From Jaltomata sinuosa (lineage: Eukaryota > Streptophyta > Magnoliopsida > Solanales > Solanaceae), in assembly GCA_003996215.1 (NCBI GenBank), contig QJPP01005229.1, forward strand, positions 1 to 64,000: 64,000 bases of DNA. The letters are read 5' to 3'. Below the pieces are notes generated by a model. The model ran no database searches and was not told the origin of the DNA. It saw only the letters and a list, made by a program, of their open reading frames with translations. This document shows, in pieces, positions 11,363 to 23,062 of this stretch. A program made the position numbers and the translations under genes. Position 1 is the stretch's first letter, and every line of letters starts with the position of its first letter.

Positions 11363-14300
11363 TGTCATGACCCAATTTCTCGGTCATGATGGCACCTACA
11401 ACCCCCGGTAGGTGAACCAATCCCCGTAGCCCAGAACAGTTAGTAATGGGCTACTATCTAACAAATAAGAGAACAAGACGAAGAAAAGAAGGGAAAACAG
11501 AAAAATTTAAAAAAAAGGGGGACTATAAATATATACATATGCGGAAACTAACCAAACCCCAAGACCTTGTATCATAGTATAGAGCCAAAACTACATACAT
11601 GGAGTGCAAACGATCCAAACAATATATACAGATGTCTCTGAATGGTAATAGAGTACATGAAGCAAAAGATAAACTAAAGCTAAGCTCCGATCGCCAGGAG
11701 CTCACCCTCAGTCTGAAGTAGTCCCCAACAGCTCTCCAAGCACGAATCACAACGATCTAACGGCGATGGCCCACGCTAGGGTCTGCACCCAAAGATGCAG
11801 GGGGTAGGGGTGAGCACCAAATGCGAAGCATAAGGTACCCAATAGGTATCATAGGCCGACTGGGCACATGTAAGATAAAAGCGTAGTAACAGACAGAATA
11901 GAAGCAAGCAGTCACAGAAATCAATGAAAGGTACACAGGAACTAGCCCAGAGAGAAATCAACAGAACCACATGTGAGGCTAGTAAGCAGAATATACACAC
12001 CATAGGCACAGGTGAAAGTAAGAAACAACGCACCTGGGGTCCTTGCAACAACAGTGTATACAAAATAAGTTTACAGAATGGACGGTATACCGGTAACCTC
12101 AAGTGTAAGAAGAAGAGAGAAAGAGTAATGATAGGCATGCTCAGAGACATGAATCAAACTCAACTAATCATACCAATCTCATACTTATCTGTAATAGAGA
12201 ACAATTCTGTAAGTAAATAGCAAAAGTCTACCTATAGTCCCCCGGCCGCCCATACAACCGAGGAACACAAACAAGTGAAAACAAACCCTCCGGCATCCCA
12301 TACTATCGGAGCGTACAATCAACAAACAACAAACAAGGGTGGAGCCTCAAACAATGAATGATATGATGCATGAAGATCTCAGTGAAATGGTATCTCTGTA
12401 TGTACCTCCCCCGGCGCCGATCCGGCCCAGCAGGTAGGTTCCATGGAAGGACATTGCCTGTATACCTCTACTCCACCGTATACCCCTCCTCCGGCACACG
12501 CAGCCCGTAGCCCCTGGCCCAGATGGCAAGGTCCATGGAGGTCCCAGACCCCATACTAAAACTCAGTATCAAACATGTCGTCCGGAAGCAAGTCCGATAT
12601 CAAGATAGAGATCCAGTCTCGAATATGCAATGCCAGACTCTGTCCAGGACTAAAGTAGTAGGAATATGTCTCAAAAACCCCTCCAAGGGTGCCCGGTCAT
12701 AACCGGGTCTAAACAGTAAAAATTCATCTCAAGTGCTCGATCCGACCGAGGCTAAAATCATCTCAAGTAGCAAGAAAACTTAACTAGCACCCCGGCCCTG
12801 CCGAGTCTAGCGTGAATTGTAAAATTGGTGATTTAAAACATAATATTACTTCCTTTTATCCAGGAATATTCACAAGTTAAATCAACCATTTCCAAATCAT
12901 TTCCATCAAAAACAGGCCCCCGGGGCCATGCAAGGTTTAGAAAATAGTGTCAGTAGGCCCGAAGCCAAAATCATAGTAAAATATGGATAAAACCTCTTTA
13001 TATGCATGGAAATGGTATGATCACACACAATAGCTGCCCAACAGCTCACAATCAACCTATCGACCCTGCGCAGGCCCACAGCTACTTAACAAGCATAACC
13101 AGCCTAGAAGGATAATTCTATGCCCGGGACTCGCGGACATTTCCAAAATCCCACCTTCTATGTTCCAGAGTCAACAAGGCCTCACAGGACCACAAGGGTA
13201 AATAAAATATATCGGCGAATACTACAAGCAACGGAGAACAAAAGTAGGCGAACATGAATAAAGCGGTCGAGGTCTGTGGTGCCAACCTAATAAACCAACC
13301 CAAGGATGCCCATTAATACAATTTTATTCTATATATGCGGAGTCTAGGGAAAATAAACCGTAACCTACCTGTCGTCCGATGACAAGCTTGAATCTCTCCG
13401 AAAAGAAGCTCTGAAACAAAAATCAAACTTGAACTCGGGCTTGAATAACTTGACGTAGATAATTGATTAAACACAAAATTATGTAAATCATGGGATAAGA
13501 TGCTAACCCACCCACCTGAAAATTATTATACATATATGCAGCACTCATAACATCTTCAAATGGTGGAGAAGTGATGAATATCTAATTAAGAGGTGGTTTT
13601 TTGGCAAAAGAAATTATATATTCTTTCAAGGCTATTAGATAATTACTAATTAAAGTATCAATAAGTGGCAGCCACACCTTGATTTTGAAGATTGTTGTAC
13701 ACATTCCTCCACTTTCACGTGGAGTGGAGGTGATCATATTAAAATATTCTTATCCCGTTACATATATATTCGGGTATTGCATAAGTTCGTGGTAAAATAT
13801 ATATAACATTTTAAATATACCATAATTCATAGAAAATTATTTCAAACAAAACTTACTATATTATAATAATAATTTTTAACATAACTAAATTTACTATCTC
13901 CGTTAAAATATTACGGTGTATAAAAACCTTATAAAATAAATACATATACACTTATATCGTAGAAAATTATTTTTCATAAACCTTTAAAATATTTTGAAAA
14001 GGTAATAATAATATAACTTTTTACCAAATTCAACTTTAAAATAAAATAATTTCAAATATACGCGCGATGCTAATAAAATTCTCAAACCTAGACTCGCAAT
14101 TCACCAACGCACGATTTTGATACTCAAGAACTCTCTTGGAATTCTCCCTTAAGTTTTCTCACTGTTTCAGAACTGAAAAGGCATTTTAAAACGTGAAGTT
14201 GAGGCTTAAATCGAGTTTAACCCGACCCGGTTCGCGACCCGGTTCGCAACCCATTTTCTGTCAGACAGTCCGCGGTAAAACAGTCATAACTTTTTACTCT

Positions 14301-14618
14301 AAGATCAGATGGACGTGAGGTTTTGTACGTTGGAAACTAGACTCGTATACCTTCGTGGTATTTTGGTGGACTTCTAACTCCTTATATATTGAGAGAAAAG
14401 CTCCGAGACATTTTACCCAAAGTTCAGAAAATTTATTAAAGAACTTACGATAACTTTTGTCGATTTGCTTGACTTCAAAACTTATAATGCGACCAAACAA
14501 ATGGGCCCGACTCCGAAATACCAGTCCTGATGAGCCTTAAGTGACTTGGGTCCGCTACAACAAGCTCTAACGGTTCAAGGAAAACGTAAACGTGAAAATA
14601 ACCGGAAGGGTCATTACA
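11363..14618 (-). repeat. 5' LTR of the Tekay-type element
   Basis: The plus-strand edges are TGTCATGACCC and GGGTCATTACA. It is nearly the same as 2,979-6,226 by eye except for the block at about 13,450-13,785, which is unrelated in sequence but again holds a CACGTG core (13,716-13,721) inside an imperfect palindrome. On the element strand this block lies in the upstream (U3) half, where the promoter is expected. Confidence 0.88.
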
Positions 14619-16599
14619 GGCCCACTGCCGCCGCTTCGCTTCTTCCACCATCTGCCAAAACCCCACAAACGGCCACCCTTATCTCAACTAGTAAACAACT
14701 ACTAGACAAACCCCACCAGCAGTGGCGAAACTCCACCGCCTCAACTTCGCTGCCATCATCTCCTCTCTCAACTCCCTCCATCGTTGCCTCATTCTCTGGC
14801 AAAACCCCACCAAACCGCCTCTCTCTCACTGTTTCCGGCTGCCTCTAGTCGGTGGACTACTAACGAACTCCATTAAATCAATCCCCCGTTCCCTTTTTGT
14901 GTTTCTCCGAGAAAAATTCGGTGCTACGAGGATCTCATCCTCTCCGATGAATGTTGAGCTCTGGCCAGGAGTATGTTGCTTGTGAATCATTGAACGGCTT
15001 TCGTTAAGATCTCTTGATGATTATGTTATGATGGGTTACCATGCATCTATTCCGGGTTTGGTCTATTTTCTAATTTAAGTTCATCGTCTTCTCTTGCTAT
15101 TACCAGTTTATTAGACGTGAAATTGTTAAAGTTTGGTTGCGAATTTGTGTTTGAATCTTATGGTTTTGTGTTAATCGCCCCATGTGGACCATTATATGTG
15201 AAAACTCAAACTTAGCATGAACTTTCACTTTTAGCTTAATTCTGAAAATTCGAATACATGTGTGCTAGCTGATTTCTAAGCATGTCTTGATTTGGTTCTG
15301 GACAGTGTCTTATTTTGTTTAGCAAGTTTGGACTGGATTGTGCTGAAATTAATTTGATTACGTCCGTTCTCCTTCATTTGGTTGGTGCCAGCTTGATACT
15401 TGTTTATTCTCAATGGCATTGATGAGTAATTGCTCTAATTGATCTCACTTCCTTGTGGGAATGGAAATAACTTTAGTAACGTGAGTATTTTTGGTAAGCT
15501 TTGACCGACTCTAAGTGCTAATTGATCTCCTCTTATTTGAACAACCTTAATCCTTGCCTTTTGGTTAAATCTTGATTGAAGTATGTTGATTGATCTGCCT
15601 ATTTCATAAAAGGAAAACTTAGCATATTTTATTTTGTATTAATTGCTTTGCTATTTAACAGATTCCTACTTGCTTATTTATGGCAATTCACAGTGATTTT
15701 CTGCTCTTAATTGATTCAGTCCACCTGTTTAAAGAAAATGATTCCTTTAATTGATTCTCAAAATATCTTCCCTACCATTAATTATGGACTGGATATATTT
15801 CTTTGGCTATAAAAGGAGCCCCCTTCTTTTCATTATCTTTCAGACTTTACACACTATTCACTCTCATATTTTTAGAATTTCTCTTCTTGGCTGACAAGTT
15901 GACTGATTGCTAAGTGTGGGATTTTAAGCGTGGGATTTCGAGTATTCTCTTGTTTGTTTGCGGTTAACTGGTTAGTTTCTATCGATGTAGATTTAAATTT
16001 ATATACATGATCACTTGTAATTTTAAATATGTGTGTTAGTACATCTATGCTTATCTATGCTTATCTGTAAATCATTAGAGAGCATGTCTATAGGACTGCA
16101 CCTAGAATCTGCTTCCTGTTGGCTTTGATATGTTTTCTCATTCATGAGCTATTAAATAGATTAGCTATCTCTTGTTTGTGTTGGTTGTTGGTTAATTTAT
16201 ATGCGTACACTCTTGGTTTGTCTTCGTGGTATTTGGGTGGAGTATGGAGGTCTTAATACATCCCTATTCCTTGACATAAGCACTGCATAGGATCCGTGAG
16301 ATCCTCAGGAACTTGACATGTCAAGGGTGGGCCTTATGGGTTGAACTAGGATCCTCCGAAATCTGCGTTCATATTTGACAGGTTGGTAGAAGATGGGAAG
16401 TGGTGAAGAGTTGCCTGGGATTGGGAGATCTTTATAGACTTTTAGATTTTATTAATTATGTTATGCTTTTATATTCATATATAATTATGTTATGCTTTTA
16501 TATTCATTCATTCGGGCTGTAATAATTATTGTATAAACTCCGAGGGGCAAACTACATGCTACTTGGTTTATTTATTTGAAAACGTAGAAAGCATGACGG
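14619..16599. other. Non-coding retroelement-like background, 5' part
   Basis: No coding region that I can support. The first 230 bases are rich in CCACC/CTCC triplets and give only low-complexity Pro/Ser open frames. The remainder is AT-rich. It includes a promoter-like segment (listed separately), and it resembles the non-coding interior or LTR of a large non-autonomous element, but I cannot name the family. Confidence 0.4.
15808..15814 (+). promoter_or_regulatory. TATA box, candidate retroelement promoter
   Basis: TATAAAA lies in the context GGCTATAAAAGGAGCC, followed after about 40 bases by a pyrimidine-rich stretch with several CA dinucleotides (CTTTACACACTATTCACTC). This is a typical plant core promoter layout. 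No gene follows within 1.5 kb, so it more likely belongs to an LTR or a non-autonomous element. Inference only. Confidence 0.45.
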
Positions 16600-17546
16600 C
16601 AGGATTTAAATAAATTAGTTACCATGTTTTTTTTTTAAATCAGTTTCAGCATGAAATCAGGCTCATGGATTTTAAGTCCGTTTCGGCATTAAATCAGAAC
16701 CATGTTTACAAGTTTAAATTCGTTTCAGCTTTAAAAATCAAAATTCATGTTTAAATTAAAATCTGTTGTAGCATTTAATTAGTCGCCATGCTTATTGGAA
16801 TAAAATCAGATTCAGTGTTAAATTAAATAGAAATCATGCCTATAGGATTCGTATTAATTTTATTAGAAATTGTGCCTATAGGATGTGTACCAATTTTGTT
16901 TGTTAGAGATTATGCCTATAAGATTTGTACTAATTTTGTTTGGTTAATAAAATAAATACCGTGTTTTAGATTTAAAATCAGTTTCATCATTTTCAAATTA
17001 GTTGCCATGTTATAGAAAAAAAAAATCAGTTTTTAGTGTTTTAAAAGAATCAATTGCATAAAAAATCTGTTAGTCACCAGGATTATAGGATTTAAACCTG
17101 TTTTGGCATTAACGTAATCAGTCATCATGTCTAACAATAATTTGTTTAGGCATTCTGATCGTTTCAGCATATTAAATTCTGTTTCAGCATTTAAATAATA
17201 ACTAACATTCCAATAGGTTTAAATCAGTTTTCATTTGGATAATTAGAAATCATGTCTATGAATTTAAAATTTGTTTCAGCATATATTTCAATTAACCATC
17301 ATGTTCGTAAGATTGAAACAAATTTAGCATATTTAAAACATTAAATCAGTTTCAGCATGTCAAAATTAGTTTCAGCATGTTAAATAACTAATTATTCCAT
17401 TTGTAAGGATTATTTCCAGCATTTTAAATTGATTAGTCACTATGCCTATAGGATTAAAATTATTTTCAGCATTTGTGTGTAATTAAATCGGCCTAAAAAC
17501 CATGTCTATAGAGTTCAAACTCCGTTTCAGCATAAGTTAGTTATCA
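16600..17546 (+). repeat. Degenerate array of GTTTCAGCAT / CATGCCTATAGG motifs
   Basis: The words GTTTCAGCAT (with variants such as GTTTCGGCAT) and CATGCCTATAGGATT (or CATGTCTATAG) recur many times at irregular spacing of about 40-90 bases in AT-rich sequence. The pattern resumes after the inserted gypsy element (GATCATGCCTATAGG at about 25,280), so the array predates that insertion. No coding potential. Confidence 0.65.
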
Positions 17547-17550
17547 GACT

Positions 17551-18871
17551 TGTAACGACCGGGTCCATCATTACGGGTAGTCCAATCGTGCCTAGTTTTA
17601 GAGTTAGAAAACTTCGGATTTGGGGGTTTGAAATTCTGGGCTAGGCAACTCTCAGCCGGTTTAGGAGTGAGGCATGGTCTAGGGATATCCGGGTAAGTAT
17701 GGGGTCGGATTTCTTATGCTAAGCTAGTTTTCCTTGTAGCTAACACATAAAGGAGTTCGAGGGACTTTTCGGAATCGAATTTGGGTAAGTAGAACTCCCA
17801 GAATCGAGGTCGACGTGAAGGGGTTATTTTTAGATGTCGGGAAAATAAGTGTGTTGTAAAATGGACTGATTTTGGAGGTTTTATGACTTTCTGTCCCATG
17901 TCAATTAATATAGCGGTAGACACTTCGCCGTAGCGAAAACATTACCGCTACAGTGGAGGTCAACGTTGGTCAGCCTCCACCATAGCGGGCGACTCCGCTA
18001 CAGTGGAACCGTTATAGCGGTGTGGACTGCTATAGCGGACTCGACTGGAATTAAAGCTGAAACATTCCCCAAAACATTCAGTTTTCACAATTTCATTTTG
18101 GAAGAAGGGCAAGGCGATTCTAGGCGTTTTTTCTCCATTGTCCCATTGTTTTCAACCCTATGGTAAGGTTTCTACTCCCCAGTCTTCGTAATACTTTTCC
18201 TATATGGTAGAATTGCTAGGAGGGAACTTGGGGAAGGTTGGGATAACCTAGGAATGGTAGATTTTAGGGAAGAAGGGGGATTCTAGACTTGAATTTTCTT
18301 GGGTGTTGTTAAAAGTAAGATATTATGATCATAGGTTGTTAAATTTCCTATTTTTATCCATAAAAATGATAGAACTAGGGAAATTAACGATGAAAAGCCC
18401 AAAAAAGGGTGGGATGATCATGGGTGGCCTGGGGTTTTGGGATTCGCTGTAATTCGGGTAATGTGCACGCCTTGTTTGTTAATTTCATGTACTTGTATGT
18501 TATTTTAGACCAAGAACGAGAAAGAAATCCGGAACATGGGAAAGCTCGGGTTGAATAGAGCTTGGATCATTTCGAGGTAGGTGATGGCTTACAATTTTTG
18601 TGAATATTGTATGTGCTTGTACTCTTATCTAAGTGGTTGTATGAATAGCATTGCTTAGAGGGATTGTGTAGAATGTCAAAAGGTCCTGCTTTACAGTCTG
18701 TGAGTTGAACGGTGTGTACTTGTTGGTTTACAAGTTGTGTGTTCATATATTGATTGTGGATTGTTGACATTCGATAAGATCGAGTACCACGCCTGGTACA
18801 GGTATACTAACGGTTTACACGGGTATCACGCCTGGTACGGGTATAACAAACGATTGGCGCAGGTACCACGT
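17551..18871 (+). repeat. 5' LTR, 3'-truncated
   Basis: It parallels 23,063 to about 24,340 of the 3' LTR, including the GCTACAGCGG palindrome cluster and the start of the GGTACCACGCCTGGTACGGG minisatellite. The match stops at 18,871 inside that minisatellite, so roughly the last 850-900 bases of the LTR are lost. Confidence 0.8.
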
Positions 18872-19525
18872 GTCACCCCTCGAGGCTACCCCCTAGACGT
18901 AACACTGGACTCGGGACCACAAGTGCCAAAAGATAACCCTTGGTCATAGCCTAACATAGGCATACACGAGACAATATAGTGGAAGCATAAATAGAAAGTT
19001 AAGCAACCCAATCTATAAATGATGAAGTCAATAAGAAACGTAATCCAAAAAGGAAGACTCAGATGTTGTCTATGTCTGAAAAGCATCTACATGATATAAG
19101 GAGTTGCTAGGATAAGACCCTACCTAACTCAAAGTACGAAAGTAAACAGCCATACAGAATACTAAGATCATAACTAGCCCTCAAATAATGAGGACTCACC
19201 AACACTGACTGGAATGGCCTGCGGTCTCTAGCCACGTGCCTGAGAGAGGGGACCTGAGTCAGCATCATCAAGAGGATGCAGCGGAAATATGCGTCAGTAC
19301 CATAGGATGTACCGAGTATGTGAGATATGTATGTGATATGCTGAAATATACTTGGAAGCATGCTTAAAACTGAGATCATGCATAATTTGTGATAAAACAT
19401 ACTTAAAATATCCTTGAAGCTGAAATCATATGATAATAGTAAAATCTGTAATGTAATGACTCAATGCAATATCATAATTTGAAAACATAATCAAATCATA
19501 ATTTGCCTGGATTAATGATCGGGCT
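18872..19525 (-). repeat. Foreign LTR-like fragment replacing gag and primer site
   Basis: The sequence changes abruptly at 18,872 (TGTCACCCCTCGAGG) and returns to element pol just before 19,556. Its content (for example GGATGCAGCGGAAATATGCG followed by GTACCATAGGATGTACCGAG) looks like a reverse-oriented LTR of another gypsy family as judged from its composition. There is no coding frame of note; the 97-codon frame on the minus strand has no recognisable domain. The orientation is inferred. Confidence 0.5.
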
Positions 19526-19555
19526 CATTGCTATGCTTTTACAGGGAGGACCGAG

Positions 19556-19933
19556 GTGAAAGCCTCAGATGCGGTGATCACAGATACCATTCTTATCTGC
19601 GATAAGATGGCTTCAGTATTATTTGACCCAAGTTCTACATATTCTTATGTATCTGTGAGTTTTGTGTTGGGTCTGGACCCAATTTGTGATATCCTTGATT
19701 CCCATATCCATGTTTCTACCCCGGTTGGAGAGTCTGTGATTGTGACTCATGTTTATCGTGACTGTTCTGTGGTGTTTGTGGGATTGCATACTTGGGTAGG
19801 CTTGGTAATAGTGGATATGACTGATTGTGATATTATCTTGGGTATGACTTGGCTATCTCCTTATCATGGTGTGTTGAACTGTAATACCAAGACTGTGGCT
19901 CTAGAAATTCTGGGTAAGGATAGACTAGAGTAG
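19556..19933 (+). pseudogene. Gypsy aspartic protease, active-site variant
   Basis: ASDAVITDTILICDKMASVL is followed by the active-site segment FDPSSTYSYVS, where the family has DPGST; the Gly next to the catalytic Asp is replaced by Ser. Further on the conserved VIVDMTDCDIILGMTWLSPYH segment is present, so the domain is otherwise full length. It ends in TAG at 19,931, and a short interrupted linker leads to RT. The G-to-S change would be expected to impair the protease. Confidence 0.85.
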
Positions 19934-19993
19934 GAAGGTGTGTACAGGCTTAAGCCAGTTAAGATAATATCGTTTGTTTGAGCTAGGAAGCTA

Positions 19994-21472
19994 GTGGGGA
20001 AGGGGTATCTATCCTTCTTGGCTCATCTCCGAGATGATAGCGTGGAGTCCCCGTCTATTGAGTCAGTTCCAGTGGTTTCTGAATTTTTAGAGGTATTTCC
20101 AGCGAATCTGCCTGGTATGCCTCCGGATAAGGACATAGATTTTTGTATTGATTTGGAGCCAGGCACTCGTCCTATTTCCATTCCTCTGTATCGTATGGAT
20201 TCGACAGAGTTAAGGGAACTTAAGACTCAGCTGCAGGAACTTCTACATAAGGGATTTATATGTCCCAGTGCTTCACCTTGGGGTGCTCTAATTTTATTCG
20301 TAAAGAAGAAGGATGGTAGTATGCGGATGTGCATAGACTATAGGCAGTTGAACAATGTGACCATCCGGAATAAGTACCCCTTACCCCGTATAGATGATTT
20401 GTTTGACCATCTTCAGGGTGCATCGGTATTTTTGAAAATCGACTTGAGATTGGGGTACCATCAGTTAAAGATTAGGCCTGAGAAAATTTTGAAAACTACT
20501 TTTCGGACTCGGTATGGGCAATATGAGTTTCTAGTAATGTCGTTTGGTTTGACCAATGCGCCGGCAGCATTCATGAGTTTGATGAATGGGGTATTCAAGT
20601 CATATTTGGATTCCTTCGTGATTGTGTTTATCGATGATATTTTGATCTACTCTAAGAGTAGGGAGGAGCATGCTAGTCATATCCGTATTGTGTTGGATAT
20701 CTTGAGACGTCAGAAGCTTTATGCGAAGTTCACTAAGTGTCAGTTTTGGTTGACTTCAGTTGCATTTTTGGGGCATATAGTTTCAGAACAGGGGGTGATG
20801 GTGGATCCCCAAAAAATTGAAGCAGTCAAGAGTTGGGCCCGGCCTAGCTCTGTGACTGAGGTGAGGAGTTTTTTTGGGCTCGTAGGTTACTACTGGAGGT
20901 TTGTTGAGAATTTTGCTTCTATTGCTACTCACCTTACTAGGCTGACACAGAAAGATGTACCATTTTTGTGGTCCGACAAGTGCGAGGAGAGCTTTCAAAA
21001 GCTCAAGACACTTTTGACCACGACTCTTATATTGTCCTTGCCGGTTGAAGGTAAAGACTTTATTATTTACTGCGATGCTTCATATTCTGATTTGGGTGTT
21101 GTGTTGATGCATGATAAGAATGTGATAGCCTATGCAACCAGGCAGTTGAAGATGCATGAGAGGAATTACCCAACTCACGACTTAGAGTTACCAGCGGTGA
21201 TTTTTGCACTAAAGATTTGGAGACACTATCTTTATGGTGTCAGGTGTGAAGTGTTCACTGATCATCGCAGTCTGCAGCATGTGTTCACTCAGAAGGATTT
21301 GAATCTGAGGAAGAGGAGGTGGATGGAGTTGTTGAAGGACTATGATGTGACTATTCAATACCATCCTGGTAAGGCTAATGTGGTGGCAGACGCATTAAGC
21401 CAGAAAATAGTTAGCATGGGTAGCTTGGCTTGTTTGGGGGTGTCCAAACGACCACTAGCTAAGGAAATTTGA
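19994..21472 (+). pseudogene. Gypsy reverse transcriptase and RNase H
   Basis: A long intact frame of 492 residues. The RT blocks include PISIPLYRMDSTELRELKTQ, VKKKDGSMRMCIDYRQLN, PRIDDLFDHLQGA, the fingers/palm FLVMSFGLTNAPAAFM and the catalytic FIDDILIYS. The thumb and the LGHIVSEQGV segment follow, then RNase H with YCDASYSDLGVVLM, IFALKIWRHYLYG, FTDHRSLQHV and YHPGKANVVADALSQK. It stops at TGA (21,470-21,472) shortly after RNase H. All motifs needed for RT activity are present; the block comes from the break before integrase and the missing gag. Confidence 0.92.
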
Positions 21473-21475
21473 GCT

Positions 21476-22966
21476 TTGGAGGCCAAGTTCATGCACTTGG
21501 GTGTTTCAGATCAGGGTGGGTTGTTGGCCAATATTGAGGTCAAAACCACTTTCATAGAGGAAATAAAGGCCAAAGAGTTTCAGGATCCGAAACTGAGTAA
21601 GCTTCGAGGTAAGGTAATATCCGGGGAATCCAGAGACGTCACGCTAGACTCTGGCAGAGTGTTAAATTTTAGGGAGAGGATTGGTGTTCCTCGGGTTAAT
21701 GATATAATTCAGAAAATCTTGATAGAAGCTCATGGTTCGCGGTACTCAATTCATCCCGGTGTGACTAAAATGTACAGGAACTTGAGGCAGCATTATTGGT
21801 GGCCGGGGATGAAAGGGGACATAGTTGATTTTGTGTCCAAGTGTCAGAACTGCCAGCAGGTAAAGTATGAATATCAGAGACCTGCAGGACTACTTCAGAG
21901 AATGCCAATTCCAGAGTGGATGTGAGAAAAGATAGCCATGGATTTCGTGGTGGGTCTTCCCAAGACATTGGGGAAGTATGACTCAATTTGGGTCATTGTT
22001 GACACGCTGACCAAGTCTTCTCATTTCATTCCAGTCAGGGTAGATTACAATTTACAATAATTGGATAAGATCTACGTGAAGGAGATTGTGAGATTGCATG
22101 GGGTGACATTGTCCATCATTTCAGACAGGGGTACGCAGTTTACTTCCAAGTTCTGGGGCAAGCTACATGAAGAGTTGGGTACACAACTCACTTTTAGCGC
22201 AGCCTTCCATCCTCAGACTGATGGTCAGTCGGAGAGGACGATCCAGGTATTGGAGGACATGCTGAGAGCATGTGTGATGGACTTCGGGGGTCATTGTGAC
22301 CAGTTTCTACCATTGTGTGAATTCTCATACAACAATAGCTATCACTCCAGTATTAACATGGCACCATTCAAGGCATTGTATGGGAGGAGCTGCAGATCAC
22401 CGGTTGGGTGGTTTGAGGAAGGTGATGTAAAGCCTTTAGGAGTGGAACTGGTAAGGGAAGCGCAGGAAAAGGTAAGGGGCATTTAGGCCAAGTTACTGGC
22501 TGCCCAAAGCAGGCAGAAGGAATATGCAGATCGCAAGGTCCGGGACATGGAATTTCAGATTGGTGAACAAGTATTGTTGAAGGTGTCACCAATGAAGGGA
22601 GTTATGCGGTTTGGTAAGAAGGGCAAGCTTAGCCCTCGGTTCATCGGTCCGTTTGAAATTCTTGAGATTGTGGGGCCAGTGGCTTACAAGTTAGCACTGC
22701 CACCCAGTTTATCCGGCGTCCATCCGGTATTCCATGTATCCATACTTAAGTGATACCATGGGGATGGGGACTACATAATCAAGTGGGATGAGGTACTTTT
22801 CGATAAAGATCTTCGTTATGAAGAGGAACCAGTATTGATTCTTACTCGAGATATTCGGAGATTGAGGACAAAGGTTATTGATATGGTAATGGTTCAGTAG
22901 AAGCATCATCCGGTTGAGGAAGCCCCTTGGAAAACCGAGAAGGACATGCAGGACAAGTACCCTCAA
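21476..22966 (+). pseudogene. Gypsy integrase and chromodomain-like tail, with stops
   Basis: H2C2 finger: EAHGSRYSIHPG followed by CQNCQQVKYEYQ (about 21,729-21,880). The core holds MDFVVGLPKT, then SIISDRGTQFTSKFW and HPQTDGQSERT with the second Asp and the Glu intact. The GPF module (EFQIGEQVLLKVSP, RFGKKG, FIGPFEIL) ends at VHPVFHVSILK, and the chromodomain-like tail includes HHPVEEAPWKTE. Stops: TGA after PEWM (21,923-21,925), TAA near 22,058, TAG after RGI (22,484-22,486), TGA after SILK (22,751-22,753) and TAG in the tail (about 22,898). Several look like single-base changes of TGG, CAG or CGA codons. Confidence 0.88.
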
Positions 22967-23062
22967 ATGTTTGAAAATTCAGGCACTACACTTTACTTCT
23001 TTTATTTCCATAAATTTGGGTTTGATCGTTCGGGGATGAACGATATGTAAATTGGTATTTGT

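Larger units (their letters stand above)
2979..14618 (-). mobile_element. Tekay/Del-type Ty3/gypsy LTR retrotransposon, degenerate
   Basis: Complete architecture read on the minus strand: 5' LTR (11,363-14,618), tRNA-Met-type primer binding site, gag with CCHC knuckle, protease, RT, RNase H, integrase, a C-terminal chromodomain-like segment and 3' LTR (2,979-6,226). The order PR-RT-RH-INT is diagnostic of Ty3/gypsy. LTRs longer than 3 kb and the chromodomain point to the Tekay (Del) lineage. The 5-bp flanks (CAAGT on the left, GGCCC on the right) do not match, so no target duplication is present, and the two LTRs differ strongly in one internal block. Coding frames carry several stops. The element is likely immobile. 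Confidence 0.9.

Noticed and set aside
14546..14848. Pro/Ser/Thr-rich 100-codon frame on the plus strand, with two overlapping frames
   Set aside because: It starts inside the LTR and runs across its end, three frames are open at once, and no domain is visible; it is a product of CT-rich composition.
16600..17546. CRISPR-like array of GTTTCAGCAT repeats
   Set aside because: Repeats are degenerate, spacing is irregular and the DNA is plant nuclear; no cas genes.
19107..19400. 97-codon minus-strand frame
   Set aside because: It lies within an LTR-like fragment and has no recognisable domain.
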